Source: Accumulibacter sp. | GTDB lineage: Bacteria > Pseudomonadota > Gammaproteobacteria > Burkholderiales > Rhodocyclaceae | Direction of reading: 5' to 3' | DNA: 64,000 bases | NCBI GenBank assembly: GCA_024235695.1 | Contig: JACKLX010000006.1 | Location: forward strand, 62,001 to 126,000 | Shown: in pieces, positions 22,201 to 30,179 of the stretch | How the letters are laid out: each line of letters opens with the position of its first letter | Position numbering within the stretch: the stretch's first letter is position 1 | The notes under the pieces: model-generated | The model's input: only the letters and a program-made list of their open reading frames with translations | Databases searched by the model: none | Told to the model about the DNA's origin: nothing | Translations under genes and position numbers: made by a program

Positions 22201-22538
22201 GACCTTCGCTACAATCCCCGGTGACACCTGAACAGCTTCCTGAAGACGTGCCAGAGGGTACGCAGGACGGCATGACAAACCGCCGCGCGCAGCACGGGCA
22301 GGGAGGCGTGCTGGCAGGCGGTGTGCAGGCTGCGCAAGAGGGCACGCAAGAGCGCACTCGGGAAGGTGCCGAGGACGGCAAGAGCGACGTCATGCCGGAC
22401 CAGTTGCTGCTGGTGCTGCCGCTGGCACCGTGCGAAGCGGTATTTTTCAGGAGCATTCTAGGGAGAACAACGTGGCAGACGAAAAAGTCGAAACCCCGGC
22501 ACCGGCTGCCGGCGACGAGGCACAGCGCATCCGGATGA
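19230..22538 (+). CDS. C-terminal part of the giant protein (frameshifted continuation)
   Basis: The first possible start is GTG 19230, which overlaps the upstream stop. There is no signal peptide and no convincing ribosome site, so this is best read as the displaced C-terminus of the preceding gene. Modules are: a 'DAFEAALLDASG' domain (19255-19690), two nearly identical copies of a cadherin/tandem-95-like pair of domains beginning NHAPVAVDD (19695-20996), a third diverged tandem-95 unit (to about 21270), a cadherin-like unit and a PKD-like unit ending near 21815. The stretch DWRQSFVTDLAR then NPNNDLRVMPG at 22125-22200 looks like a natural C-terminus. The roughly 110 residues after it look non-coding and overlap the next gene by 67 bases, so the true stop may have been lost. 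Confidence 0.7.
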   Translation: MVTTASSATFSENPLANTGLSQTFIVPVGATSLEFTISASDFRVNTDGNPPDAFEAALLDASGRPIIGAATGLTLTDAFLNVQSRGAIFFGPGVSVSGRSVSGQHGSLASPITVSADLAGVAAGTQVTLYFDLLGFGPYDSSLTLDDLQFGLVNGNHAPVAVDDQFAVIEDVAAVLDVLGNDSDAEHSPLSVMLVAAPGHGTVTQPAAGGNFTYTPAANYNGVDAFTYRVSDGLLDSRVATVSLSIGAVNDAPHGSSGRIVTLADTPAVLTAGDFAFADPDDTPANAFKAVIIDSLPKAGTLSLNNVVLSAGAVVQVSDIDANALLFTPAANAGGTGYAQLSFRVQDDGGTANGGVDTDPTAKTLSFDVTAVNHAPVAVDDQFAVIEDVAAVLDVLGNDSDAEHSPLSVMLVAAPGHGTVTQPAAGGNFTYTPAANYNGVDAFTYRVSDGLLDSRVATVSLSIGAVNDAPHGSSGRIVTLADTPAVLTAGDFAFADPDDTPANAFKAVIIDSLPKAGTLSLNNVVLSAGAVVQVSDIDANALLFTPAANAGGTGYAQLSFRVQDDGGTANGGVDSDPTAKTLSFDVTAVNHAPVAVDDSATVDAGDSVLIDVLANDSDAEHQLLTLAVVSQPLHGTAVIERGQVRYTPSAGNFAADSFRYVVADSAGATATGNVHVAVGAGPNHAPTLDTMADASVKEGEILTVLAKAHDVDGGDTLRYALDAPFAAGARIDPISGVISWRATDGDNHYGFSVRVNDSAGASATRSFTVNVVNVAPTLTAGGLPVAYAGERFTLNLGSADPGDDSIRYWRIDWGDGQLIDYAGNPRQLVHRYNGVLGPLQIRAMAADEDGSYLVEPLQVVVLPRPLQLGSFARDASSIAGSAGVGQDRNTVSPLPGTAARTAATPQNVPAGPLPAVASEPIGLRADVSFGSLPQIDFQPRPAGFRLPVRHLRGEPGERGARGARDDWRQSFVTDLARKSTNPNNDLRVMPGPSLQSPVTPEQLPEDVPEGTQDGMTNRRAQHGQGGVLAGGVQAAQEGTQERTREGAEDGKSDVMPDQLLLVLPLAPCEAVFFRSILGRTTWQTKKSKPRHRLPATRHSASG
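19695..20996 (+). repeat. 651-bp tandem duplication inside the giant gene
   Basis: Copy 1 is 19695-20345 and copy 2 is 20346-20996, exactly 217 codons each. By eye they differ at only two bases near the end (GGT/GGC, and ACC/TCC changing Thr to Ser in GGVDTDP/GGVDSDP). Synonymous positions are identical elsewhere, so the duplication or gene conversion is recent. A third, diverged unit with the same NHAPVAVDD opening begins at 20997. Confidence 0.95.
22185..22215 (+). promoter_or_regulatory. Possible sigma70-type promoter for the export locus
   Basis: TTGCGG at 22185-22190 and TACAAT at 22210-22215 are separated by 19 bases. They lie inside the doubtful 3' tail of the giant gene, about 255 bases before the DUF3467 start. 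The spacing is long, so this is only a candidate. Confidence 0.25.
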
Positions 22539-22768
22539 ACACTGCGTCGGTGAAGAGCAGCTACTGCAACATGGTCAATGTGACGACGACGCGCGAGGAG
22601 GTGGTGATGAACTTCGGCGTCAATGAGAGCTGGGATCGCGCCGCGGCGGAGTACGATGTTCGTCTGGAGCATCGCATCGTGATGAGTCCGTTCGCTGCCA
22701 AGCGCCTGGCGACGATGCTTGGCAAGCTGGTAGACGAGTACCAAGGGCGTTACGGCGAGCTGAAGTAG
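22472..22768 (+). CDS. DUF3467-family protein
   Basis: This is a 98-residue cytoplasmic protein beginning at GTG 22472, chosen because AGGGAG sits six bases upstream. It has an acidic, Pro/Ala-rich N-terminus (MADEKVETPAPAAG) followed by a compact domain: 'SYCNMVNVTTTREEVVMNFG', a central Ala/Glu segment, then 'RIVMSPFAAKRLATMLGKLV'. That layout matches the DUF3467 family, whose function is unknown. It lies between the giant protein gene and the SecA/HlyD genes on the same strand, so a role in the same export process is possible but not shown. Confidence 0.8.
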   Translation: MADEKVETPAPAAGDEAQRIRMNTASVKSSYCNMVNVTTTREEVVMNFGVNESWDRAAAEYDVRLEHRIVMSPFAAKRLATMLGKLVDEYQGRYGELK

Positions 22769-22899
22769 GGCCAGGCGCTCCGCCGGCGACGCGGTCGTCT
22801 CACCGTGCAGTGGCCGGCGCGCCCTTGGCGTGCTTCCCGTTCTGCTCGTTCTTCTCGTCCCCGTCCGTTCCCTCGCGCACCAGATACTGAGTCCCGCAC

Positions 22900-23382
22900 G
22901 TGAGTTCAAGCTCGTATTCCTCGAGTCCGCAGCGCGCCGGCGTGCTGCCGGGAGTCGGCGTGCCGATCGTCGAGCACGACCGCGGCACGACCTTCGTCGC
23001 GGCGGTACGCAGCGCGCCCAAGCAGGTGCGGCCGCAGGACCCGCCATGCCCTTTGGTGACGAGGGGCGACGCCACGATCGCCGACCGCCGGCAGCGGACC
23101 TGTCCGGCACGCTTGATCCGCGCGCTGCCCGGCACGCACGAGCGGCTGCCGGGCAAGGCGCAGGCGGTTCGCAGCGGCGGCAGACAAGCCACCGATGCGT
23201 GCGACCCGGCGGGACTGAGGACACTGCGACGGTTGTTTCAGTCCGACCGCGAATTCCCCGGGGGGCTTGCTCCGGTGTACCTCGGGACGCCCGTCCTGAT
23301 GCGCTTTCGGCACCGCTCGGAGGCGCTTGCACAGTGGCGGCGACGTTTGCGCCAGCGCTTCCTGTCGCGCTTCGATGTCTAG
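22900..23382 (+). CDS. Short protein resembling the C-terminal tail of M50-peptidase/HlyD hybrid adaptors
   Basis: This frame has about 160 codons with strong G/C third-position bias, so it is probably coding. Its end overlaps the next start (ATGTCTAG), suggesting translational coupling. The C-terminal half, 'GGRQATDACDPAGLRTL..LFQSDREFPGG' then 'VYLGTPVLMRFRH' and a final 'RRLRQRFLSRFDV', resembles the end of proteins that fuse a site-2-type M50 peptidase to a HlyD-like barrel. The membrane peptidase part is absent: only 131 bases separate it from DUF3467, with a TGA in frame at about 22886. It is therefore either a remnant or a freestanding barrel domain. The GTG start at 22900 has no clear ribosome site. 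The family match is from memory of the pattern and needs a profile search. Confidence 0.5.
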   Translation: MSSSSYSSSPQRAGVLPGVGVPIVEHDRGTTFVAAVRSAPKQVRPQDPPCPLVTRGDATIADRRQRTCPARLIRALPGTHERLPGKAQAVRSGGRQATDACDPAGLRTLRRLFQSDREFPGGLAPVYLGTPVLMRFRHRSEALAQWRRRLRQRFLSRFDV

Positions 23383-25384
23383 GGCATTGCTCGAGAGCTG
23401 GCGGGTGGACGAGTTGGCCAGCGGCCTCTACGCCGAGCGGCGTGACCTCAAGGACAGTCGGGTCGATCGCTTGATCGCTCGCCTGATCGGCCGCTGGGGG
23501 CGCGGCGGGCTGCCGTTGCGCCTGCGGCGCCTGCGCCGCTTCGCCGATCGCGTCGAGGCGCTGGCCGGCGATCTCGGCAGCCTCGATACGGAACAGTTGC
23601 GGCAACGGGCGGCGGCGTTGCGTGCAACGCTGACGGTTGCCGGGCCGACCGACGCCGCGGCCGCCGAAAGCTTCGCGCTGGTGCGCGAAGTTTGCTCGCG
23701 GCAGCTCGGACTGCGTCACTACCCGGTCCAGCTGATCGGTGGCTACGCGATGCTGCGCGGCGCACTGGCCGAGATGCAAACCGGCGAAGGCAAAACGCTG
23801 ACCGCAGTGTTGCCGGCGGTAACCGTTGCGCTGGCCGGTGCGCCGGTGCATGTGATCACGGTGAACGCCTATCTGGCGGCGCGCGACGCCGAGTATCTGA
23901 CGCCGGTCTACGCCTTCTTCGGCCTGCGTGTCGGGCTGGTCGTTCCCGACCAGGAGAGCGCGCAGCGCGTCGAGTCCTACGGCGCCGACGTCACCTACTG
24001 CGTCAACAAGGACCTGGTTTTCGACTACCTGCGCGATCGCATCACGCAGAAGCGGGTCCGGGCGCGTACTCGTGCGCTGCTCGATGGCTGGCTGGCGGGC
24101 GGGCGCCAGCCGACGAAGCCGGCCGCGCTGTTGCGCGGACTGTATTTCGCCATCGTCGACGAGGCCGACAGCGTCCTGATCGACGAGGCGCGAACGCCGC
24201 TGATCATCGCCAGCGACGTCGATGACGCCAACGGACGGGCGCTCTACGAGCAGGCACTGGCGCTTGCCGGCAGCCTGTTGAGCAGGGAGCACTACCGGCT
24301 GCGGCCGAACGAGCGGAGCATCGAACTGACCGACGCCGGACGGGCGGCGGTCGCCGAGTTCTCGGCGGGTCTGGCGGGCCTGTGGAACATCGCGCGCGCC
24401 CGCGAGGAACTGCTCGAGCAGGCCTTGTCGGCGCTGCACCTGTTCCAGCGCGATCGGCACTACATCATTGCTGACGACAAGGTGCAGATCGTGGACGAGT
24501 ATACCGGTCGGGTGATGGCCGATCGCTCCTGGGAGCGCGGTCTGCACCAGATGATCGAGGTCAAGGAGCAGCTCGAGATCAGCAAGCGGCGCGACACCAT
24601 CTCGCGCATCACCTATCAGCGTTTCTTTCGACGCTACCTGTGCCTGGCCGGGATGACCGGCACGGCCGTCGAGGTGGCGCCCGAGATGCGCTCGGTGTTT
24701 GCCATGGACGTCGTCCGGATACCCCCGAATCGACCGTCGGTGCGCCGCGACCTCGGCCAGCGCGTCTTTCTCGACGGGCCACGGCGCTGGGCGGCGGTGG
24801 TCGAGCGGGCCAGGGAAATGCGCGCCGCCGGCCGCGCGCTGCTGATCGGCACGCGTTCGGTGGCGGCGTCGGAGGCGGCCAGCCTATCCTTGACGGCTGC
24901 CGGTCTGCCGCATGAAATACTCAACGCCCGTCAGGATCAGCGCGAGGCCGAGATCATCTCCCAGGCCGGCCAGCCGGGCCGCATCACGGTGGCGACCAAC
25001 ATGGCCGGACGCGGCACCGACATCCTCTTGAGTCCCGAAGTGCGACAGGCGGGCGGCCTGCACGTGATCCTTTCCGAATTCCACGATGCCGCGCGCATCG
25101 ATCGCCAGCTGTTCGGTCGCGCCGGTCGTCAGGGCGATCCCGGGTCGTGCGAAGCGATCGTTTCACTTGATGACGAGTTGTTTCTCGCCCATGCTTCACG
25201 CTGGCTCGGCTGGCTGCGCGGGCGGGTTTCGCCGGCAGGCGTTCTGCCGGCGCATCTCGGCCGTTTGCTGCGACAGTCGGCGCAAGCGGCGGCCGAGCGG
25301 CAGCACTCGCGGATTCGTCAGCTGACGGTGGAAATGGACAAGCGCATGCAACAGTCTCTGGCCTTTGCCGGAAGAGGAGAGTAG
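23375..25384 (+). CDS. Shortened SecA-like translocase ATPase (accessory SecA paralogue)
   Basis: A 669-residue protein. ATG 23375 overlaps the upstream stop. The motor is intact: Walker A MQTGEGKTL, VITVNAYLA, the DEAD box VDEADSVLIDEARTPLII, GMTGTA, TNMAGRGTDI and FGRAGRQGDPGS. E. coli SecA is 901 residues; here only about 80 residues follow the RGRAGRQGDPG-type motif. The helical wing domain, the two-helix finger and the Zn/SecB-binding tail are therefore missing, and only a stub of the scaffold helix (ending RIRQLTVEMDKRMQQ) remains. It is unlikely to be the housekeeping SecA. Its place between an M50/HlyD-like fragment and a HlyD adaptor suggests a specialised export role, possibly for the giant protein. 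Confidence 0.9.
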   Translation: MSRALLESWRVDELASGLYAERRDLKDSRVDRLIARLIGRWGRGGLPLRLRRLRRFADRVEALAGDLGSLDTEQLRQRAAALRATLTVAGPTDAAAAESFALVREVCSRQLGLRHYPVQLIGGYAMLRGALAEMQTGEGKTLTAVLPAVTVALAGAPVHVITVNAYLAARDAEYLTPVYAFFGLRVGLVVPDQESAQRVESYGADVTYCVNKDLVFDYLRDRITQKRVRARTRALLDGWLAGGRQPTKPAALLRGLYFAIVDEADSVLIDEARTPLIIASDVDDANGRALYEQALALAGSLLSREHYRLRPNERSIELTDAGRAAVAEFSAGLAGLWNIARAREELLEQALSALHLFQRDRHYIIADDKVQIVDEYTGRVMADRSWERGLHQMIEVKEQLEISKRRDTISRITYQRFFRRYLCLAGMTGTAVEVAPEMRSVFAMDVVRIPPNRPSVRRDLGQRVFLDGPRRWAAVVERAREMRAAGRALLIGTRSVAASEAASLSLTAAGLPHEILNARQDQREAEIISQAGQPGRITVATNMAGRGTDILLSPEVRQAGGLHVILSEFHDAARIDRQLFGRAGRQGDPGSCEAIVSLDDELFLAHASRWLGWLRGRVSPAGVLPAHLGRLLRQSAQAAAERQHSRIRQLTVEMDKRMQQSLAFAGRGE

Positions 25385-25387
25385 CGA

Positions 25388-26293
25388 ATGACGAGTCGGA
25401 TGGTGGCGGCGGTGCGCGGCGCTGTCGCGCTGGCGCTGGCGTCGGCGGGCACGGGCTTCGCTGGCGAGTTCGATTGCATCATCGAACCCAGCAAGACGGT
25501 CGATGTGCGGGCGGCGAGCGAAGGCCTGATCGAGAAGATCTGGGTTGACCGGGGCGACATGGTCAAGAAGGATCAGGTGCTGGTGACCCTGGATTCGGGA
25601 GTCGAACGCGCGGCGGCCGAATCGGCGCGCTATCGCGCGACGATGCAGGGCAAGATCAGGACCGGCCAGAGCCGCGTCGAGTTTTCGACGACCAAGTACA
25701 AGCGCCGCGAACAACTGGCCAGCCAGTCGTTCATCTCGCTGAGCGACCGCGACGAGGCCCTGACCGAAAAACAGCTCGCCGAGTCGGAGTTGCTCGAGGC
25801 GAGGGATGAACGCCGCCTGGCGGAAATCGAGCACCGACGCTTGTCCGAGCAGCTGCGGCTGCGAACGATCAAGAGCCCGGTCGACGGCGTGGTCGTCGAC
25901 CGCCTGCTCAACGCCGGCGAACTCGCCGATAACCGTGACCTGCGCAAGCCGATCCTCCGGCTGGCCGACATCGGCACGCTGCACGTCGAGGTGCTGATGC
26001 CGATCGAGGCCTTCGGCAAGCTGTCCCCTGGCCAGAGGGTCGAGGTCTTGCCCGAGGCGCCGGTCGGCGGTCGCTATACGGCGACGGTGACGGTCATCGA
26101 CCGTGTGCTTGATGCCGCCAGCGGCACTTTCGGCGTTCGCCTGGAGCTGGCCAATCCAGCGCTGAAGCTGCCCGCCGGCATCAAGTGCCGGGCCAGCTTT
26201 CCGGCGGTCACCGGCCGCGGGGCGACGCCGGCGGCGAGCGCCCCGCGGCCGGTCCAGAAACCGGCGCCGGTGCCGTCCGGCAAACCGATGTAG
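25388..26293 (+). CDS. HlyD/RND-type periplasmic adaptor (membrane fusion protein)
   Basis: A 301-residue protein starting three bases after the secA-like stop, with a GGAAGAGGAGAG ribosome site inside that gene, so the two are co-translated. It has a cleavable signal peptide (residues 1-25, ending TGFAG). A biotinyl-lipoyl half-motif follows ('ASEGLIEKIWVDRGDMVKKDQVL'-like region, residues 37-62), then a short alpha-hairpin (about 75-150), the second lipoyl half ('TIKSPVDGVVVDRLLNAGE') and a beta-barrel ending near residue 275. A Pro/Ala-rich tail closes it. Such adaptors bridge an inner-membrane motor or transporter and an outer-membrane channel. No RND pump, ABC exporter or TolC-like gene lies nearby. 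Confidence 0.85.
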   Translation: MTSRMVAAVRGAVALALASAGTGFAGEFDCIIEPSKTVDVRAASEGLIEKIWVDRGDMVKKDQVLVTLDSGVERAAAESARYRATMQGKIRTGQSRVEFSTTKYKRREQLASQSFISLSDRDEALTEKQLAESELLEARDERRLAEIEHRRLSEQLRLRTIKSPVDGVVVDRLLNAGELADNRDLRKPILRLADIGTLHVEVLMPIEAFGKLSPGQRVEVLPEAPVGGRYTATVTVIDRVLDAASGTFGVRLELANPALKLPAGIKCRASFPAVTGRGATPAASAPRPVQKPAPVPSGKPM

Positions 26294-26442
26294 CGCCGGC
26301 AGGCGACGAAGGCGACGGCAATGCGATGTTCGCGCTTGTGCCTGCCTGCCAGGCCGATGTATGGTGATTGCGAGTGTGGCGTCGAGCGGTGCTTTGCGTC
26401 GCCGGAACGTCGCCCAGGCGACCTTTCGCGAAGGAGTGATGA

Positions 26443-27189
26443 ATGACCAAGCCGCCGATGCCACCGCCGGAACGCAAGCCCGTCGCGGCCAGACGACCGG
26501 CCGGCAAGCCGTCGTCGGCCGCCGCGCCCAGGGGCACGGGCAGCGCCTCTGGCGTGGTCGATCAAGTACGCAGCATGGCCGGCAAGCTGCTTGACGTCAG
26601 TTCGGCGGCCGCCGTTGCCGGGCGAACGCTCGATGCCGCCAGCAAGGTCTCGCGGGCGCTGTGGGACGGCCAGGCGATCGAGGCCGCTGCCGAGGTGCTG
26701 CGCGTGGTCTTGCCAAGTGCCGCGGAATCGGCCGCCTGGACGAAGACCGGTGCCGCGATCCGTGCCATGCGCGAGTCTGCCGGCCTGACGATTGCCGAAG
26801 TCGGCGCCGCGATCGACCTCAAGGATCCGTCGCTGATCGAGGCACTGGAGAACGGCCGGGTGGCGCTGTCGTTCGAGCTGATCCTGCGCCTGGCGGCGGT
26901 CTTCGGGCGCAAGGATCCGATCGGTTTCGTGATGAGCCTGACGCGCACCGCCAATCCCGAGCTGTGGAAGAGTCTTGAAGCGCTCGGAGTCGGCAAGCTG
27001 GTGCTGCAATCGGTTCGCGAACACCAGTTCGTCAACGTCTATCGCAGCAACGACGCGGCGCGGGGTTTGAGTGACGAGGAATTCGCCGAGATTCTGAGCT
27101 TCACGCAGGTGGCGTTCGAGATGGCGATGGCCCAGCGCGAACGCTACCGGGGCCGCCGTAACAGGACGGCGGCGGGCAAGCAAGGTTGA
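26443..27189 (+). CDS. XRE-family helix-turn-helix protein
   Basis: A 248-residue protein with a good ribosome site (AAGGAG seven bases before ATG). Residues 1-35 are rich in Pro, Lys, Arg and Ala. Residues 35-95 are an Ala-rich helical segment (RSMAGKLLDVSSAAAVAG). A typical XRE/Cro helix-turn-helix follows at about 103-165 (IRAMRESAGLTIAEVGAAID ... ALENGRVALSFELILRLAAV). A helical C-terminus ends in a basic tail. It follows the adaptor gene by 149 bases on the same strand and could regulate the locus. The disordered basic N-terminus is unusual for a simple repressor. Confidence 0.75.
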   Translation: MTKPPMPPPERKPVAARRPAGKPSSAAAPRGTGSASGVVDQVRSMAGKLLDVSSAAAVAGRTLDAASKVSRALWDGQAIEAAAEVLRVVLPSAAESAAWTKTGAAIRAMRESAGLTIAEVGAAIDLKDPSLIEALENGRVALSFELILRLAAVFGRKDPIGFVMSLTRTANPELWKSLEALGVGKLVLQSVREHQFVNVYRSNDAARGLSDEEFAEILSFTQVAFEMAMAQRERYRGRRNRTAAGKQG

Positions 27190-27262
27190 CTCCCGACGCG
27201 CGGCAAAGACGCGTCTCGTCCGTGTGCGCGTCGGCGGTGATCGCCGGCAAGCGGGCCGCGGC

Positions 27263-27291
27263 TTGCACGATGGCGCCATTTCTGCTATTTA
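27263..27291 (+). promoter_or_regulatory. Probable dksA promoter
   Basis: TTGCAC (27263-27268) and TATTTA (27286-27291) are spaced 17 bases apart, about 37 bases before the dksA ATG. A T-rich stretch follows. Assigned from consensus match and position only. Confidence 0.4.
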
Positions 27292-27328
27292 GTCGTCTCT
27301 TTTTTCTTGCAAACCAAGGTCTTCGAAA

Positions 27329-27754
27329 ATGGCTGACGAGTTGAGCTACAAACACTTCACCCCTTACGTGCCGCAAGCTGGCGAGGATTACATGAACCGC
27401 GCTCAGCTCGATCATTTCCGCGGCATCCTTGAGGCGCTCAAACAGCAGCTGATCGACGACATCGAGCGCACGGTCCACACCATGAAGGACGAAGCGACCG
27501 TCTTCGCCGATCCCAACGACCGCGCGAGTCAGGAGACCGACATCGCCATCGAGCTGCGCAACCGCGACCGCGAGCGCAAACTGATCAAGAAGATCGAGGA
27601 AACGATGGACCTGATCGATAGCGGCGACTACGGCTACTGCGCTGCTTGCGGCGTCGAGATCGGCATCAAGCGTCTGGAAGCACGGCCGACGGCGACGCTG
27701 TGCATCGACTGCAAGACGCTCGAAGAGGTGCGCGAGAAACAGATCGCCAAGTAG
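27329..27754 (+). CDS. dksA: RNA polymerase-binding transcription factor DksA
   Basis: A 141-residue DksA. It binds the RNA polymerase secondary channel and works with ppGpp to adjust rRNA and amino-acid promoters. Visible features are the coiled coil (residues about 30-105) with the tip motif [11 protein letters not shown] carrying the two functional Asp residues. The C4 zinc finger (CAACG ... CIDCK) follows at residues 109-135, and a C-terminal helix ends in EKQIAK. Length and motifs match the family. It has its own upstream promoter candidate and ends at a bidirectional terminator shared with pnp. Confidence 0.97.
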   Translation: MADELSYKHFTPYVPQAGEDYMNRAQLDHFRGILEALKQQLIDDIERTVHTMKDEATVFADPNDRASQETDIAIELRNRDRERKLIKKIEETMDLIDSGDYGYCAACGVEIGIKRLEARPTATLCIDCKTLEEVREKQIAK

Positions 27755-27823
27755 TTGGCCGGTCTTCCGGGCAGGCGAGCGCGCGCCGCGCGACGGTATC
27801 GGTTTCGGCTCGCGGAGGACAAG

Positions 27824-27849
27824 AAAAAGGACGCCGAGGCGTCCTTTTT
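27824..27849. terminator. Bidirectional intrinsic terminator between dksA and pnp
   Basis: A perfect 12-base inverted repeat, AAAAAGGACGCC and GGCGTCCTTTTT, with a two-base centre. It is A-flanked on one side and T-flanked on the other, so it can stop transcription from dksA (+) and from the convergent rpsO-pnp operon (-). Confidence 0.9.
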
Positions 27850-27877
27850 CGGTCTGCATCGTTGATCTGCGAGCGTG

Positions 27878-29995
27878 CTACGACACCGGCGTCGCGGCGG
27901 TGCCGCCTTCTTCGACGGTCAGCGCTTTCATCGACAGGCGGACGCGTCCCTTTTCGTCCGCCTCGAGAACCTTGACCCGGACCTTCTGGCCGTCCTTGAG
28001 ATAATCGGCCACCGCATTGACGCGTTCGTTGGCGATCTGCGAAATGTGCAACAGGCCGTCGCGCCCGGGCAGGATGCTGACAATGGCGCCGAAGTCGAGC
28101 AGCTTGAGTACCGTGCCGTCATAGACCTTGCCGACTTCGACGTCGGCGGTGATCGACTCGATGCGAGCTTTGGCGGCGTCGGCAGCGTCGCCGCTAACCG
28201 AGGCGATGGTGATCGTGCCGTCGTCCTTGATGTCGATCGTCGTACCGGTCTCCTCGGTGATGGCGCGAATCACCGCGCCGCCCTTGCCGATCACGTCGCG
28301 GATCTTCTCGGGGTTGATCTTCATCGTGTACAGGCGCGGCGCGTAGGTCGAAACCTCGTCGCGATGGCCGGACATCGACCCCTGCATCTGCTTGAGGATG
28401 TGCAGGCGCGCTTCGCTCGCCTGGGCCAGCGCGACCTGCATGATTTCCTGGGTGATACCCTGAATCTTGATATCCATCTGCAGGGCGGTGACGCCGAACT
28501 CGGTGCCGGCGACCTTGAAGTCCATGTCGCCCAGATGATCCTCGTCGCCGAGAATGTCGGTCAACACGGCAACGCGATTGCCTTCCTTGATCAAGCCCAT
28601 GGCGATGCCCGCGACGTGTGCCTTGAGCGGCACGCCGGCGTCCATCAGCGCCAGCGATGCGCCGCAGACCGAGGCCATCGAACTGGAGCCGTTCGATTCG
28701 GTGATTTCGGAGACGACGCGAATGGTGTAGGAGAAGTCTTCCGGCGAGGGTAGTACCGCGACCAGCGCCCGCTTCGCCAGGCGGCCGTGACCGATCTCGC
28801 GACGCTTCGGTGTGCCGACGCGTCCGCATTCGCCGGTGGCGTAGGGCGGGAAGTTGTAGTGGAACATGAAGCGCTCGCGGTATTCGCCCGAGAGCGCGTC
28901 GATGATCTGCTCGTCACGACCTGTGCCGAGCGTCGCGACGACGATGGCCTGCGTTTCGCCGCGGGTGAACAGTGACGAACCGTGCGCACGCGGCAGCACG
29001 CCGGAGCGGATCGCGATCGGTCGTACGGTGCGCGTGTCGCGACCGTCGATGCGCGGTTCTCCGGCAAGGATCCGGCCACGGACGATGCGCGCTTCGGCGT
29101 CGGAAACCATTCGCCGGATCGCGCTGGCGTCGGGGGCGTTGTCGTCGGCGGTCAGCGCCTCGACCGCGTAGGCGGTGATCTCCTTGAGACGCTGGCTGCG
29201 CAGCGACTTGCTGGTGATCCGATAGGCTTCCTCGAGTTCGCCTTCGACCAGTTGGTTGAGTTTGCCGTGGACGGCCTCGTTTCTTGCCGCGGCGGTCCAT
29301 TCCCAGTCGGGCTTGCCTGCTTCGTCGACCAGATCGTTGATCGCGTTGACCACCGTCTGCATCTGCTGGTGTCCGAAGACAACGGCGCCGAGCATGACTT
29401 CCTCGGACAGCTCCCTGGCTTCGGATTCAACCATCAGTACCGCCGCCTGGGTGCCGGCGACGACCAGGTTGAGCTGGCTCGATTGCAGCTGGCTGCTGGT
29501 CGGGTTGACCACGTACTGACCGTCGAGGTAGCCGACGCGGGCGGCGCCAATCGGTCCGTCGAAGGGGATGCCCGAGATCGCCAGTGCGGCCGATGCGCCG
29601 ATCATTGCCGGAATGTCGGGATCGATTTCCGGATTCAGCGACATCACCATCGCGACGATCTGGACTTCGTGGTAGAAACCCTCGGGGAACAGCGGGCGGA
29701 GAGGACGATCGATCAGTCGCGAGGTCAGCGTTTCCTTCTCGGAGGGGCGGCCCTCACGCTTGAAGAAGCCACCCGGGATCTTGCCGGCGGCGTAGGTTTT
29801 CTCGATGTAGTCGACGGTCAGCGGGAAGAAGTCCTGGCCGGGTTTGGCGGTCTTGTTGCCGACGGCGCTGACCAGCACGACCGTGTCGTCCATTGAAACG
29901 ATTACCGCGCCGCCGGCCTGACGCGCGATTTCACCGGTTTCCAGGGTCACCTGATGGGCGCCGTAGTTGAAGCTCTTCTTGACGATATTGAACAT
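27878..29995 (-). CDS. pnp: Polyribonucleotide nucleotidyltransferase (PNPase)
   Basis: A 705-residue phosphorolytic 3'-5' exoribonuclease of the RNA degradosome. The start at 29995 gives MFNIVKKSF and has GAGAAAGG upstream; an in-frame codon five residues earlier is less likely. It has two RNase PH domains, the second with FTRGETQA and the [18 protein letters not shown] active-site region. A KH domain with [12 protein letters not shown] follows near residue 560, then an S1 domain with [14 protein letters not shown] near 640. Gene order rpsO-pnp is the conserved proteobacterial one. A hairpin between the genes probably reduces read-through. Confidence 0.98.
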   Translation of the reverse strand: MFNIVKKSFNYGAHQVTLETGEIARQAGGAVIVSMDDTVVLVSAVGNKTAKPGQDFFPLTVDYIEKTYAAGKIPGGFFKREGRPSEKETLTSRLIDRPLRPLFPEGFYHEVQIVAMVMSLNPEIDPDIPAMIGASAALAISGIPFDGPIGAARVGYLDGQYVVNPTSSQLQSSQLNLVVAGTQAAVLMVESEARELSEEVMLGAVVFGHQQMQTVVNAINDLVDEAGKPDWEWTAAARNEAVHGKLNQLVEGELEEAYRITSKSLRSQRLKEITAYAVEALTADDNAPDASAIRRMVSDAEARIVRGRILAGEPRIDGRDTRTVRPIAIRSGVLPRAHGSSLFTRGETQAIVVATLGTGRDEQIIDALSGEYRERFMFHYNFPPYATGECGRVGTPKRREIGHGRLAKRALVAVLPSPEDFSYTIRVVSEITESNGSSSMASVCGASLALMDAGVPLKAHVAGIAMGLIKEGNRVAVLTDILGDEDHLGDMDFKVAGTEFGVTALQMDIKIQGITQEIMQVALAQASEARLHILKQMQGSMSGHRDEVSTYAPRLYTMKINPEKIRDVIGKGGAVIRAITEETGTTIDIKDDGTITIASVSGDAADAAKARIESITADVEVGKVYDGTVLKLLDFGAIVSILPGRDGLLHISQIANERVNAVADYLKDGQKVRVKVLEADEKGRVRLSMKALTVEEGGTAATPVS

Positions 29996-30071
29996 TGTTG
30001 CCTTTCTCATTGGTCTGGCACGCGCCTGCCCACGACTCCGGCAGGCAATTCAACAGGCGCGCCAATTTGGC

Positions 30072-30101
30072 AAAAAAGCCGCCGCAGCAAAAACAGCGGC
30101 G
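30072..30101 (-). terminator. Intrinsic terminator/attenuator between rpsO and pnp
   Basis: Read on the minus strand, CGCCGC, a ten-base loop (TGTTTTTGCT), GCGGCG and then a run of six T. It lies about 80 bases after the rpsO stop and about 80 before the pnp start, a usual place for partial termination in this operon. Confidence 0.65.
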
Positions 30102-30179
30102 CAGCCCGCGAGGGGCTGGCCGCTGACGGCTTATGGAATCGCCCGCATCTCCGACCGCGGTGCGGATCGGCGAGCGGTC

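Noticed and set aside
22800-23192. Minus-strand frame ending in a Glu/Lys-rich, seemingly structured tail
   Set aside because: Third-position bias favours the plus-strand frame at 22900-23382, and that frame shows the family-like ending and the coupled stop/start.
22040-24547. Minus-strand open frame of 835 codons across the export locus
   Set aside because: It lies antisense to well-supported genes (DUF3467, SecA-like) and shows no domain or start signal.
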